The notes under the pieces: generated by a model
Told to the model about the DNA's origin: nothing
What the model saw: the letters and a program-made list of their open reading frames with translations, nothing else
The model's database searches: none
Position numbers and translations under genes: made by a program
In this document: positions 9,071 through 17,979 of the stretch, piece after piece
Layout: every line of letters begins with the position of its first letter
How positions within the stretch are numbered: the first letter of the stretch is position 1
NCBI RefSeq assembly: GCF_030296595.1
Contig: NZ_AP027731.1
Span: forward strand, 1,922,001-1,986,000
Direction: 5' to 3'
DNA from: Naasia aerilata
GTDB taxonomy: Bacteria > Actinomycetota > Actinomycetes > Actinomycetales > Microbacteriaceae
DNA: 64,000 nucleotides

Positions 9071-10144
9071 TCAGCTCTTCGAGGGCGGCGGGGCCGTCGA
9101 CGCGCGCACGATGAGTTCGGGCACGGCCCGGGCCGGCGGGATCTCGGGGACCTCGCTCAGCACCGCCGCGACCCGGGCCATCATGTCCCGGCCGAGGCGC
9201 TCGAAGTCCTGGCGCACCGTGGTGAGCGGAGGCATGAGGTACTCCGCCTCGGGGATGTCGTCGAAGCCGACGACGCTCACGTCAGCGGGAACGCTCAGAC
9301 CCCGCTCGACGAGCACGTGCATGAGGCCGACGGCCATCTGGTCGTTCGAGGAGAACACGGCGGTGAAGGGGACGGAGAGGTCCAGTTGACGGCCGAAGAG
9401 CGCGCCGCTCGAGGGCGACCAGTCGCCGACCCCCGGCTCGCGTGCGACGAGGCCGTGCTTGGCGAGCTCATCCCGCCAGCCGCGCTCCCGCTCGGCGGCC
9501 GCGGGAGAGACGCGCGGCCCCGCGAGGTGCAGGATCGACCGGTGTCCCAGCTCGACGAGGTGGCGGACCGCGCCCCGGGCCCCGGCGTACTGGTCGAGCG
9601 CCACGGTCAGGGTGCCGGCCGAGTCGCTCGGGTCGAGCGCGATCAGGGGCACGCCGAGCTCGATGCGCTGCAGCAGCTGGAGCGCGTTCCGATCCTCCGC
9701 GACGAGGACGACCGCCTCGACGCTCTGCCGGAGCAGGCGCTCCACCGAGTCCCGGAGAGCCGCCTCGTCGGTCGACAGCAGGCTGACCATGCTGACGGCG
9801 TAGCGCGCCTCCCGCGCGGCCTCGTTGAAGTGCATCGCCGTGAGCGAGGGGCCCCAGTCCTGCCCGCCCATCGTGATGAGCCCGATGGTGCGCGACCGGC
9901 GCGTCACCAGGGCGCGCGCGGCGGTGTACGGGCGGTAGCGGAGCTGCTGGATCGCCTGCTGCACCCGCTCGCGGGTGGCGGCGCGGACGTTGGGGTGCTC
10001 GTTGATCACCCGGGAGACGGTCTGATGGGAGACCCCGGCCAGCCGGGCGACATCGAAGATCGTCGCCGCACGGGCGCGATCATCCTCTCCGCCCGCCCTC
10101 GCGTCGTCGACGGCGATCGGGTCGCTGCGCGGCTCAACCGCCAT
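9071..10144 (-). CDS. LacI-family transcriptional regulator
   Basis: The 357-residue protein has a LacI helix-turn-helix and hinge (TIFDVARLAGVSHQTVSRV, residues about 28-46, then the hinge region RPYTAARAL). A type 1 periplasmic-binding-like sensor domain follows, including VSVVGFDDIPEAEYLMPPLTTVRQ, the hallmark segment of the family. An N-terminal extension of about 25 residues precedes the HTH. It lies downstream of, and on the same strand as, the sugar importer genes, so it probably represses that operon through the GTGAGCGATnACA sites upstream of the binding-protein gene. Confidence 0.92.
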   Translation of the reverse strand: MAVEPRSDPIAVDDARAGGEDDRARAATIFDVARLAGVSHQTVSRVINEHPNVRAATRERVQQAIQQLRYRPYTAARALVTRRSRTIGLITMGGQDWGPSLTAMHFNEAAREARYAVSMVSLLSTDEAALRDSVERLLRQSVEAVVLVAEDRNALQLLQRIELGVPLIALDPSDSAGTLTVALDQYAGARGAVRHLVELGHRSILHLAGPRVSPAAAERERGWRDELAKHGLVAREPGVGDWSPSSGALFGRQLDLSVPFTAVFSSNDQMAVGLMHVLVERGLSVPADVSVVGFDDIPEAEYLMPPLTTVRQDFERLGRDMMARVAAVLSEVPEIPPARAVPELIVRASTAPPPSKS

Positions 10145-10221
10145 GGCTGCAGATCCTCTTCCTCAGCGTGCCGGGGTTCCGGCCGCCGTGCTGGGTACCA
10201 GTGTGCCCGCTGTCGGGCCCT

Positions 10222-11273
10222 TCACCGACGCCGGGCGGTCAGAAGCTTCTGCAGGACGATGAAGACGAGCAGCAGCGCACCGATGAAGATGCGCGTCCAC
10301 CACGAGCTCAGCGTCCCCTCGAACGTGATGATCGTCTGGATGACGCCCAGGACGAGGACTCCCAGCACGGACCCCAGCACGAACCCGTAGCCGCCGGTGA
10401 GCAGGGTGCCGCCGATCACGACGGCCGCGATGGCGTCGAGCTCGGTGCCGATGGCGGTGAGCGGATAGCCGGACAGCGTGTAGAAGGTGAAGAGGATTCC
10501 GGCGAGCCCGGAGCAGAAGCCGCTGATGATGTAGACGAGGACCTTGGTGCGGGCCACGGCGAGGCCCATCAGCATCCCGGACTGCTCTCCGCCGCCGAGC
10601 GCGTAGACCGTGCGGCCGAAGCGCGTGTACTGCAGCACGACCACGGCGGCGATCACGACGAGCACCGCGACGACCACGCTGGGCGTGATGCTGAGCCGGC
10701 CGCCGAGCGGGATGCGCGTGTACGCGAACGCGGTGAAGAAGGGGTCGGTGATCGAGATCGAGTTGTTGCTGATGATGTAGCAGAGGCCGCGAGCGAGGAA
10801 CATGGCCGCGAGGGTGGCGATGAACGGCTGCACCTTGAACACGTGGATCATCAGCCCGACGAGCAGCCCCAGCACGGACGTCGCGATCAGGATGAGCGGG
10901 ATGACCACGCCGGGGGACCACCCCGCCTGCAGCATGCTCGCCGCGATCATCGTGGACAGCGCGACCACGGCGCCGACGGAGAGGTCGATGCCGCCGGTGA
11001 GGATGACGAACGTCATGCCGACCGCCAGCACGATGAGGTACGCGTTGTCGACGAAGAGGTTCAGGAAGACCTGCCCGCCGAGGAAGCCCCGGTAGCGCAG
11101 CCCGCCGATCGCGAAGATCGCGAGCAGCAGCACGAGGGTGACCACCACGGGCCCGTGCTTGGGGCTCGTGAGCACGCCCCGGGCGCGGGACCCGAGGGAT
11201 CGACCGGACGCCGGCCTCCTCCTCCAGCGGACGAGGGGGTCGGGGCCGGGGGCCGGACCTGGGTCGTCGTCAT
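10222..11273 (-). CDS. yjfF: Sugar ABC transporter permease, YjfF type (frameshifted near the start)
   Basis: The main body is a ribose/galactofuranose-type permease (BPD_transp_2 family, about eight spans) with TGGIDLSVGAVVALS and VIGGTLLTGGYG. The frame begins at an internal GTG (11175), but an ATG at 11273 overlaps the upstream permease stop (TGATG), as expected in this operon. It opens a frame starting MTTTQVRPP that is joined to the body by one missing base between about 11176 and 11240. The repaired protein is about 350 residues. With YtfT it forms the membrane channel. The YjfF assignment rests on gene order and sequence style; the sugar is not certain. Confidence 0.83.
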
Positions 11274-12300
11274 CACGCCACCTTCTTCGTCAGGAGTGCC
11301 GGGCGGGTCCGCCGCCAGGAGGTGATCACCGCGTTGGTGGTCGGGGACTGCAGGAGGCAGACGGCGGCGACGACGGCGGCCTTGAACACCATGGTCGCGA
11401 TCGGCGGGATGCCGACCGTGTAGACCGTGGTCACGAGCGTCTGGATGACGAGCGCGCCCACCAGGGTGCCGAGGAGGAGTATCGCCCGCCCGCGAGGGAG
11501 GTGCCGCCGATCACCACCGCGAGGATGGCGTCGAGCTCGATGAAGAGGCCCGTGTTGTTGGCGTCGGCCGCGGTCTGGTTGGAGGTGAGGACGAGGCCTG
11601 CGATCGCCGCGCACACCGCGCTGAAGGTGTAGACGCTGAACAGCAGCCCGCGGGAGCGGAGGCCGGCCTGCCGGCTCGCCTCCGGGTTGATCCCGACCGA
11701 CTCGATGAAGAGCCCGAGAGCGGTGCGGCGGGTGAGGAGTGCGGCGAGGGCGAAGATCGCCGCGGCGATCCAGACCGCGACGGGGATCCCGAACAGGAAC
11801 CCGGAGCCGAGGGTCTTGAACGGCGCACTGTTCACCGTGAGGATCTGCCCCTCGGTGATGAGCATCGCGATGCCGCGCCCTGCTGTCATCAGGACGAGGG
11901 TCGCGATGATCGGCTGAACCCCGATCACGGCGACGAGGAAGCCGTTCCAGAGGCCGAGCACGAGGGCGACGAGGAGAGCGGTGATCACCGCCACCACGAC
12001 GGTGCCGACGTTCCCCGGGTCGGGCGAGCCGAGGATGATCGAGCAGGAGATCGCTCCCGCGATCGCGCAGATGGCGCCGACCGACAGGTCGATGCCCCGC
12101 GTGGCGATGACCAGGGTCATCCCGATGGCGATGATGAGCGTCGGCGCCCCGTTGCGCACGATGTCGACGAGGCTGCCGAAGAGGTGCCCGTTCTTCACCT
12201 CGATCGCGAAGAAGCCGGGGAACGCCACCAGGTTGACCGCGAACAGGGCCAGGAGGACGACGACCGGCCAGAACAGCCGGTTGGTGAGGACGCGGCTCAT
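11273..12300 (-). CDS. ytfT: Sugar ABC transporter permease, YtfT type (frameshifted as read)
   Basis: The N-terminal portion from ATG at 12300 has eight hydrophobic spans and the ATRGIDLSVGAICAI motif of ribose-type permeases. The frame is lost at about 11477, within the GGTSLAGGR motif region. One extra C restores ...GGRYSLLGTLVGALVIQTL, and the C-terminal 65 residues then read to a TGA at 11273, giving about 342 residues. The start overlaps the ATPase stop (ATGA), and the end overlaps the next permease. The gene is the first of two paralogous permeases in the transporter, as in E. coli ytfT-yjfF. Confidence 0.85.
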
Positions 12301-13859
12301 GAGGGGATCCTTTCGGCCGTCGGGGCGTCCGACTCATCCCCGCCGGCGCCCTCGGCGATGACGCCGAGGATGTCGTCGACGGTGAGGTCGCGGTTGGGTA
12401 GGTCGGCGACCATGCGGCGGTCGCGCATGATGGCCACGCGGTTGCTGAGGCGGAGGACCTCTTCGAGCTCTGCGGAGATGAACACGACGGACATCCCGTT
12501 CTCGGCGAGGTTCGCCACGAGCTTCTGGATCTCCGCCTTCGCGCCGACATCGATGCCGCGCGTGGGCTCGTCGAGGATCAGCAGGCGCGGAGCGATCGCG
12601 AGCCAGCGCGCGAGCAGCACCTTCTGCTGGTTGCCGCCGGAGAGGTTGCCGACGAGGATGTCCGGGTTCGCCGGCCGGATCTGCAGCGTCTCGATGTAGC
12701 TCTGCGTGAGCTCGTCGAGCCGCTTGCGCGGGATGCGGCGGAACCAGCCACGGTCCGCCTGAAGAGCGAGGGCGAGGTTGTCGCGGACGCTCAGCTCGGC
12801 GACGATGCCCTCCGCCCGGCGGTTCTCCGACGAGTAGGCGATCCGCGAGGACAGAGCCGCTCGGGGCGTCCGGAAGCGCCGCCCTCTGCCCTCGACCTGG
12901 ATCTCGCCCGAGTCCGGCCGGTCGACGCCGGAGAGGATGCGGGCGAGCTCGGTGCGGCCGGAGCCGAGGAGGCCGGCGATGCCGACGACCTCGCCCTCGT
13001 AGACGTCGAGATCCACCGGCTCGATGGCGCCCTTCCGGCCGAGCCCGATGGCCGAGACGAACGGGACGTCGGCGGTCGCACCGCTCTGCTCCTCCTGCAC
13101 GCGGCTCTGGATGTCGTCGAGAACGGCCAGCTCCTTGCCGATCATCTTCTGCACCAGGTCGATGCGGAGGAGATCGCCGGTGAGGTACTCGCCGATGAGC
13201 TTGCCGTTGCGGAGCACGGTGATCCGGTCCGAGATCTCGTAGACCTGGTCGAGGAAGTGCGAGACGAAGAGGATCGCGACGCCCGACTCCTTGAGCGAGC
13301 GGATGACGCGGAACAGCTCGGCGACCTCGTCGGCGTCCAGGCTGCTCGTCGGCTCGTCGAGGATGAGGACCTTCGCCTGGACGTTGGTGGCGCGGGCGAT
13401 GGCGACCAGCTGCTGGACGGCGAGCGAGTGATCGCCGAGGAGCGACGACGGGTCGATGTCGAGGTGCAGGTCGGAGAGCAGCTCGGCCGCCCGCTTGCGG
13501 GTCGCGCGCCAGTCGACGACGCCGAAGCGGTGCGGCTCCCGGCCGAGCATGATGTTCTCGGCCACCGTGAGGTTCGCCAGGAGATTGACCTCCTGGTAGA
13601 CGGTGCTGATGCCCGCCGCCTGCGACTCGGCGGGACCGGAGAACGCCACGCGCTCGCCGTCCACCGTGATGACGCCGGTGTCGGGGGAGTAGACCCCCGT
13701 CAGCACCTTGATGAGCGTCGACTTCCCGGCGCCGTTCTCGCCCATCAGCGAGTGCACCTCGCCGGGGAACAGGCGGAAGCCGACGGAGTCGAGGGCCTTC
13801 ACGCCGGGGAACGTGATCGAGATGTCGTTCAATTCGACGACGGCGTTGCGTTCGGCCAC
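12297..13859 (-). CDS. ytfR: Sugar ABC transporter ATP-binding protein, two ATPase domains (YtfR/RbsA type)
   Basis: The 520-residue protein carries two ABC domains as in RbsA/MglA/YtfR. The first has Walker A GENGAGKST and Walker B VLILDEPTSSLD. The second has a degenerate Walker A (GLLGSGRTELAR), signature LSGGNQQKV and LLILDEPTRGID. The degenerate second P-loop is normal for this family. The first domain's signature is also atypical (SLAVQQLVAIARA). It couples ATP hydrolysis to sugar import through the two downstream permeases. The start lies 113 bases after the binding-protein stop, and its own end overlaps the permease start. Confidence 0.93.
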   Translation of the reverse strand: MAERNAVVELNDISITFPGVKALDSVGFRLFPGEVHSLMGENGAGKSTLIKVLTGVYSPDTGVITVDGERVAFSGPAESQAAGISTVYQEVNLLANLTVAENIMLGREPHRFGVVDWRATRKRAAELLSDLHLDIDPSSLLGDHSLAVQQLVAIARATNVQAKVLILDEPTSSLDADEVAELFRVIRSLKESGVAILFVSHFLDQVYEISDRITVLRNGKLIGEYLTGDLLRIDLVQKMIGKELAVLDDIQSRVQEEQSGATADVPFVSAIGLGRKGAIEPVDLDVYEGEVVGIAGLLGSGRTELARILSGVDRPDSGEIQVEGRGRRFRTPRAALSSRIAYSSENRRAEGIVAELSVRDNLALALQADRGWFRRIPRKRLDELTQSYIETLQIRPANPDILVGNLSGGNQQKVLLARWLAIAPRLLILDEPTRGIDVGAKAEIQKLVANLAENGMSVVFISAELEEVLRLSNRVAIMRDRRMVADLPNRDLTVDDILGVIAEGAGGDESDAPTAERIPS

Positions 13860-13976
13860 TGGAACTCTCCGTTGAGGTCGGGCGGGGTGCTGTGTTCAGG
13901 ACAGGTACTTCAGGATGATGCCTCGCCGCCGGACAGGCGCGGATGCGTCGTCCGACGGCGAGGCGGATCTGCCGGC

Positions 13977-14974
13977 CTAGTAGGCGCGGTCGGGGAGTGC
14001 CTCGATGGCCTGCTCCTTGGTGAAGGTGGTCTCCTCCGTGATGATGCGCTTCTCGACGCTGTCGCCGGCCACGACCTTCTTCACGATGTCGACCAGCTGG
14101 TCGCCGAGAAGGGCGAGCACTCGACGATGAAGTTGATCTTGCCGTCGGCGAGCGCCTGCATCCCGTCGTGCACGGCGTCGACCGTGACGATCTTGATGTC
14201 CTCGCCCGGCTTGAGGCCGGCGGCCTCGATCGCCTCGATGGCGCCGAGCCCCATGTCGTCGTTGTGGGCGTAGATGAGGTCGACGTCCGGGTTCGACTTG
14301 AGCAGCGCCTCGGTGACCTGCTTGCCGCCGGCCCGCGTGAAGTCACCCGTCTGCGAGGCGACGATCTCGAACTTCGGATCCGCGGAGATGACATCCGCGA
14401 AGCCCTCGGCCCGGTCGATGGCCGGCGCGGCGCCGGTCGTGCCCTCGAGCTGGATGATGTTGACCGGGTCCGTCGAGTCCTTGTACTCGTCGACGACCCA
14501 CTGGCCGGCCTTCTCGCCCTCCTTGATGAAGTCGGAGCCGAGGAAGCTCACGTAGAGCGAGTCGTCCTTGGAGTCGACGGCACGGTCGGTGAGGACCACC
14601 GGGATGCCGGCGGCCTTGGCCTCGTTGAGCACGGCGTCCCAGCCGGTCTCGACCACGGGGGAGAACGCGATCACGTCGACGCCCTGCGAGATGTAGGAGC
14701 GGATCGCCTTGATCTGGTTCTCCTGCTTCTGCTGCGCGTCGGAGAACTTGAGCTCGATGCCCGCCTCGTCGAACGCGCGCTTGATGTCCTCGGTGTTCGC
14801 CGTGCGCCAGCCGCTCTCCGCGCCGACCTGGGCGAAGCCGACGACCAGGCTCCCGGAGTCGCCTCCACCGCCGGCGGCATCGTCCCCGCCGCCCGATCCT
14901 CCGGCGCACCCGCCGAGAGTGAGCGACAATGCGACGGAGGCGGCGAGCGCCCCGAAGACAGTCCTCTTCTTCAT
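13977..14974 (-). CDS. ytfQ: Sugar ABC transporter substrate-binding lipoprotein, YtfQ type (frameshifted near the C-terminus)
   Basis: The lipoprotein signal peptide (MKKR start, lipobox LGGC, Cys23) is followed by a Gly/Asp-rich linker and a type 1 periplasmic binding domain (SLVVGFAQVGAESGWRTAN, VDVIAFSPVVETGWD, VDLIYAHNDDMGLGA). These match the YtfQ galactofuranose-binding family. The frame breaks at the GGG run 14111-14113; one added base gives CSPLLGDQLVDIV and a normal end in ALPDRAY at 13977, about 333 residues. ATG at 14974 has an AAGGGAG ribosome site; an in-frame TTG at 14980 is less likely. It heads the four-gene sugar importer. Confidence 0.88.
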
Positions 14975-15059
14975 GACCAAACTCCCTTGTTCAGTGTCCC
15001 CGGGCCGCTGATGCTGCGTCTTGGTGCCGGGAAGTCAGACCCTTCTGACCTGGCCGCGA

Positions 15060-15176
15060 TGTTATCGCTCACAATTTTCGATTCGCAAGAGTCGAATCGG
15101 CGTGGCGTCAGGGATTAGCCGACCATCGGCGACCGGACTGTCACTCGGGACGGCCACGAGTTGTGATCGCTCACCA
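15060..15176. promoter_or_regulatory. Pair of lac-operator-like sites upstream of the sugar importer
   Basis: Read on the minus strand, 15060-15076 is AATTGTGAGCGATAACA and 15161-15176 is TGGTGAGCGATCACAA. Both share GTGAGCGATnACA and lie about 100 bases apart between the divergent importer operon and the amidotransferase gene. The first resembles the E. coli lac operator apart from one gapped base. A LacI-family gene sits at the end of the importer operon, so these are probable operators, possibly bridged by looping. Inference from motif and context. Confidence 0.6.
15079..15099. promoter_or_regulatory. Inverted repeat CGATTCG-N7-CGAATCG
   Basis: Seven-base perfect arms are separated by seven bases, next to the lac-operator-like site. 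It could be a second regulator's operator or a small hairpin in the 5' leader. The same half-site spacing (ATTCG-N7-CGAAT) occurs at 44675-44693 upstream of the IclR gene near 44 kb, which makes a shared regulator conceivable but unproven. Confidence 0.35.
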
Positions 15177-15254
15177 CCGGATGGTCCGTCTTTCGCTACG
15201 TTCCGAGACATTCCGGTGAGGGAATGCCGTCGTTCCGGTTCTACCCTTCTGAGC

Positions 15255-15992
15255 ATGAAGCCCTTCCTCCTGCTCGCCTCGCGGCCCGAGGACGCGGCCG
15301 CCGACGGAGAATACGAGGCCGTGCTGCGGTTCGCGGGGCTTCGGAGGACCGAGCTGCGCCGGGTCCGCCTCGAGCAGCGCCCGCTGGGGGAGCTTCGGCT
15401 TGCGGACTACTCGGGGCTCATCATGGGCGGCAGCCCCTTCAACTCCTCGGATCCGGTCGAGGCGAAGTCCGAGATCCAGCGACGGGTCGAGGCCGAGCTC
15501 TCGAACCTGCTCGACGCGGTGGTCGCCGCCGACTTCCCGATGCTCGGCGCCTGCTACGGAGTCGGCACGATCGGGACGCACGAGGGTGCCGTGGTGGATC
15601 GCACCTACTCCGAGCCCGTGGGCCCCGTCGCCGTCACGCTCACCGCGGCGGGCCGCAGCGACCCGCTCTTCGGGGTGCTGCCGCTCGAGTTCGAGGCGTT
15701 CGTCGGGCACAAGGAGGCCGTGCGCGAGCTGCCGCCGCATGCCGTGCGGCTCGCCTCCTCTGCCGCGTGCCCGGTGCAGGCGTTCCGGGTGGGCTCCAAC
15801 GTCTACGCGACCCAGTTCCACCCGGAGCTCGACGTCGACGGGATCGTGACCCGCATCGACGTCTACAAGAACGCGGGCTACTTCCCGCCCGAGGAGGCCG
15901 AGAAGATCAAGGAGCGCGTCCGATCGAGCGCCGTGCGGCATCCACCGGCGGTTCTGCGGCGGTTCGTCGAGCGCTACGCCGTCCCTGCCTGA
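15255..15992 (+). CDS. Class I glutamine amidotransferase (GuaA N-terminal-like)
   Basis: The 245-residue stand-alone amidotransferase has nucleophile Cys100 in LGACYGVGTIG, the catalytic His in TQFHPELD followed by Asp in the position usually holding Glu or Asp, and an oxyanion loop MGGSPFN. Related proteins hydrolyse gamma-glutamyl compounds or act as detached GMP-synthase-like domains. The ATG at 15255 was chosen because upstream codons in the same frame run through the divergent promoter region. The physiological substrate is not apparent; neighbours give no clear clue. Confidence 0.85.
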   Translation: MKPFLLLASRPEDAAADGEYEAVLRFAGLRRTELRRVRLEQRPLGELRLADYSGLIMGGSPFNSSDPVEAKSEIQRRVEAELSNLLDAVVAADFPMLGACYGVGTIGTHEGAVVDRTYSEPVGPVAVTLTAAGRSDPLFGVLPLEFEAFVGHKEAVRELPPHAVRLASSAACPVQAFRVGSNVYATQFHPELDVDGIVTRIDVYKNAGYFPPEEAEKIKERVRSSAVRHPPAVLRRFVERYAVPA

Positions 15993-16056
15993 GCGGACCT
16001 GTTCGGCAGATCGCCGAGGACCAGGTGCGGTCGGCCCTTCGCTTCGGGCGGTGATC

Positions 16057-16091
16057 CTGCGGCCGGGAGGCAACCCCTCCCCGGCCGGCAG
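16057..16091 (+). terminator. Hairpin after the amidotransferase gene, probable terminator
   Basis: GGCCGGGAGG pairs with CCTCCCCGGCC (one bulged C) around a CAAC loop, between the amidotransferase stop and the cupin start. There is no clear T run, which is usual in GC-rich actinobacteria. Confidence 0.35.
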
Positions 16092-16112
16092 CAGAGCCGC
16101 CAGGATCGGAGC

Positions 16113-16592
16113 ATGAGCATCCAGGACAAGGGGCCCAAGCCCAACGCCTTCGACATCGAGACCGCCACCGTTCAGAACGACAACTATCGGGTCGTCGCCT
16201 GGACCGGGAAGTTCCTTCAGGTCACCCTGATGAGCATCCCGCCGGGCGACTCGATCGGGCTCGAAGCGCACCCCGCGACGGACCAGTTCCTCCGCATCGA
16301 CGCGGGGAAGGGGCGCTGCGTGATGGGCCCCGAGAAGGACAAGCTCGACTTCCAGCAGGACGTCTCCGACGGCTGGTCCATCCAGGTGCCCGCTGGCACG
16401 TGGCACGACGTGATCAACACCGGCGAGGAGCCGCTGCGCCTCTACACGGTCTACGCGCCCTCCCATCACGCGGCAGGCGCGGTGCAGCCCACCAAGGAGG
16501 ACGCGGACAAGGCCGAGGAGTCGGGCGCCGACGAGCCGCCCGAGTGGACCGAGCAGCCCGAGGACAGCGAGCCCGACGAGCACGCGGGCTGA
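16113..16592 (+). CDS. Cupin-domain protein with acidic C-terminal tail
   Basis: The 159-residue protein has a single conserved cupin barrel (residues about 25-115) with a GLEAHPATDQFLRI first motif and a PAGTWHDVINTGEEPL second motif, which retain the His/Glu/His ligands for a metal. About 40 residues rich in Glu, Asp, Pro and Ala follow and are probably disordered. Such small cupins are variously isomerases, dioxygenases or binding proteins, so no reaction is assigned. The gene ends in a strong hairpin shared with the convergent hydratase gene. Confidence 0.8.
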   Translation: MSIQDKGPKPNAFDIETATVQNDNYRVVAWTGKFLQVTLMSIPPGDSIGLEAHPATDQFLRIDAGKGRCVMGPEKDKLDFQQDVSDGWSIQVPAGTWHDVINTGEEPLRLYTVYAPSHHAAGAVQPTKEDADKAEESGADEPPEWTEQPEDSEPDEHAG

Positions 16593-16598
16593 GCAGGG

Positions 16599-16627
16599 GA
16601 GTGGCCCCGGGTGCCCCGGGGCCACTC
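16599..16627. terminator. Strong bidirectional terminator hairpin
   Basis: GAGTGGCCCCGGG pairs perfectly with CCCGGGGCCACTC around a 3-base loop. It lies between the convergent cupin and ligJ-type genes, so it can end transcription from both sides. Confidence 0.7.
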
Positions 16628-16657
16628 CGGCCTGCGCGAGCGGACAGCTCGGCGCGC

Positions 16658-17677
16658 TCAGCGCCCCTGCGACTCGAGGAGCGCATTCAGCCGGGGGTAG
16701 ACGCGGCGCGCGTTCCCCTCGTCCACCAGCCTGCGCGTCGCCTCGTCGAGGTCCAGCGCGTCGAGGTAGCGGCGAGTGTCGTCGAAGTACTGGCCTGTCT
16801 TCGGGTCGATGCCCCGCACCGCCCCGACCATCTCGGAGCCGAAGAGGATGTTCTCCGGCTCGATGACCTCGAACAGCAGGTCGATGCCGGGCTGGTGGTA
16901 GACGCACGTGTCGAAGTACACGTTGCTCATCACCGCGGTCTCGATCGGCGGGCGGTTCAGCATGTCGGCGAGCCCGCGGAAGCGGCCCCAGTGGTACGGC
17001 ACGGCGCCACCGCCGTGCGGGATGACGAGGCGCAGCTCGGGCAGGTCGCGGAACAGGTCCGCCTGCACGAACTGCATGAACGCCGTGGTGTCGGCGTTCA
17101 GGTAGTGAGAGCCGGTGGCGTGGAAGTTCGGGTTCGTCACCGCCGACACGTGGACCATCGCCGGCACGTCGAGCTCGATCATCGCCTCGTAGAGCGGGTA
17201 CCAGCTGCGGTCCGTCAGGGGCGGCGAGGTCCAGTGACCGGCGCTCGGGTCGGGATTGAGGTTGCAGCCGACGAAGCCGAGCTCCTCGACCGCCCGCCGG
17301 AGCTCGGGGATGGAGTCGGCGGGATCCGTGCCCGGGAACTGGGGGAGCTGGGCCACGCCCACGAAGCGCTCGGGGAAGAGCCGCGTGACGCGGGCGATCA
17401 GGTCGTTGCTGCGCCGCGTCCACTCCGCGCTCACAGCGGGGTCGCCCTCGTGGTGCGCCATGGCCGACGCCCGCGGCGAGAAGAGGGTCACGTCGATGCC
17501 GCGCTCGTCCATCAGCCGCAGCTGGCTGCCCTCGATCGACTCGCGGATCGTGTCGTCGTCGATCTCCGGGTACGCGGGCGCTGCTGATCCCTCGGCCCAG
17601 GCGGCCAGCTGCCGGCTCCGCCACTCCGTCTGCTGGGCGGGGGCGGTCGTGTAGTGACCGTGGCAGTCGATGATCAT
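16658..17677 (-). CDS. ligJ: 4-oxalomesaconate hydratase, LigJ/GalB type (amidohydrolase family)
   Basis: The 339-residue protein begins MIIDCHGHYTTAP and contains SQLRLMDERG, FSPRASAMAHHEGD, VGCNLNPDPSAGHWTSPPL, VIPHGGGAVPYHWGRFRGLADML and ILFGSEMVGAVRGIDP. By recollection this closely follows LigJ of Sphingobium SYK-6, a zinc enzyme of the amidohydrolase superfamily that hydrates 4-oxalomesaconate to 4-carboxy-4-hydroxy-2-oxoadipate. ATG at 17677 has an AGGAG site; a longer frame upstream lacks coding character. It faces a divergent aldehyde dehydrogenase across a 302-base regulatory gap. The other steps of the same pathway lie 20 kb away (37.5-40.3 kb). Confidence 0.9.
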   Translation of the reverse strand: MIIDCHGHYTTAPAQQTEWRSRQLAAWAEGSAAPAYPEIDDDTIRESIEGSQLRLMDERGIDVTLFSPRASAMAHHEGDPAVSAEWTRRSNDLIARVTRLFPERFVGVAQLPQFPGTDPADSIPELRRAVEELGFVGCNLNPDPSAGHWTSPPLTDRSWYPLYEAMIELDVPAMVHVSAVTNPNFHATGSHYLNADTTAFMQFVQADLFRDLPELRLVIPHGGGAVPYHWGRFRGLADMLNRPPIETAVMSNVYFDTCVYHQPGIDLLFEVIEPENILFGSEMVGAVRGIDPKTGQYFDDTRRYLDALDLDEATRRLVDEGNARRVYPRLNALLESQGR

Positions 17678-17871
17678 GTTCGAGCTCCTGTCTGCGGTGC
17701 GGGACCGCCCGGGGGCCACCGGTGCTGTCACCCCGCCCCCGCGCGGTGCGCGGTCCCGGCCAACGCTATGGATTGTCGCCAAGACTGTCTACCAAGCGTT
17801 CCCCGGGCTGCTCGTCCGATCGTTCTGTCCGGTTTAGGGCGACGTTTTGCCCCTCCCGGGATGTCGCTGGG

Positions 17872-17883
17872 ATTGTCGACGAT
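17872..17883. promoter_or_regulatory. Candidate GntR operator, 11 of 12 match to ATTGTCGACAAT
   Basis: The sequence ATTGTCGACGAT lies five bases upstream of the -35 box of the aldehyde dehydrogenase promoter. The same motif occurs before the Liv importer (28786), near the GntR gene itself (36796) and before the second O-demethylase gene (40379 and 40458). Confidence 0.55.
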
Positions 17884-17887
17884 CTCG

Positions 17888-17916
17888 TTGACCGGGTGTG
17901 CGGCCGCGGGTAGCGT
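17888..17916 (+). promoter_or_regulatory. Sigma70-type promoter of the aldehyde dehydrogenase gene
   Basis: TTGACC at 17888-17893 and TAGCGT at 17911-17916 are separated by 17 bases. The putative operator ends five bases upstream, the same geometry as at 40473-40501. Confidence 0.5.
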
Positions 17917-17979
17917 CGCACCCACCGGGCCGGTCGCCGGGCAGGATGCCCCGACCCCCGGGTATCGATGGAGGAGTCA

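Larger units (their letters stand above)
17678..17979. promoter_or_regulatory. Divergent regulatory gap between the hydratase and aldehyde dehydrogenase genes
   Basis: This 302-base gap holds no gene. It contains two ATTGTCGACAAT-like half or full sites (17772-17783 region and 17872-17883), a weaker third copy at about 17786-17797, and a sigma70-type promoter for the plus-strand gene. Nothing else was recognised. Confidence 0.6.

Noticed and set aside
12334..14394. Long minus-strand open frame of about 686 codons overlapping the sugar-importer ATPase
   Set aside because: It is Arg/Ser/Pro-rich shadow coding in a GC-rich genome, out of frame with clear ABC motifs of the real genes.
15171..17624. 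An 817-codon minus-strand frame across the amidotransferase, cupin and hydratase
   Set aside because: It has no family motifs and runs antisense to two good genes; the hydratase is read in another frame.
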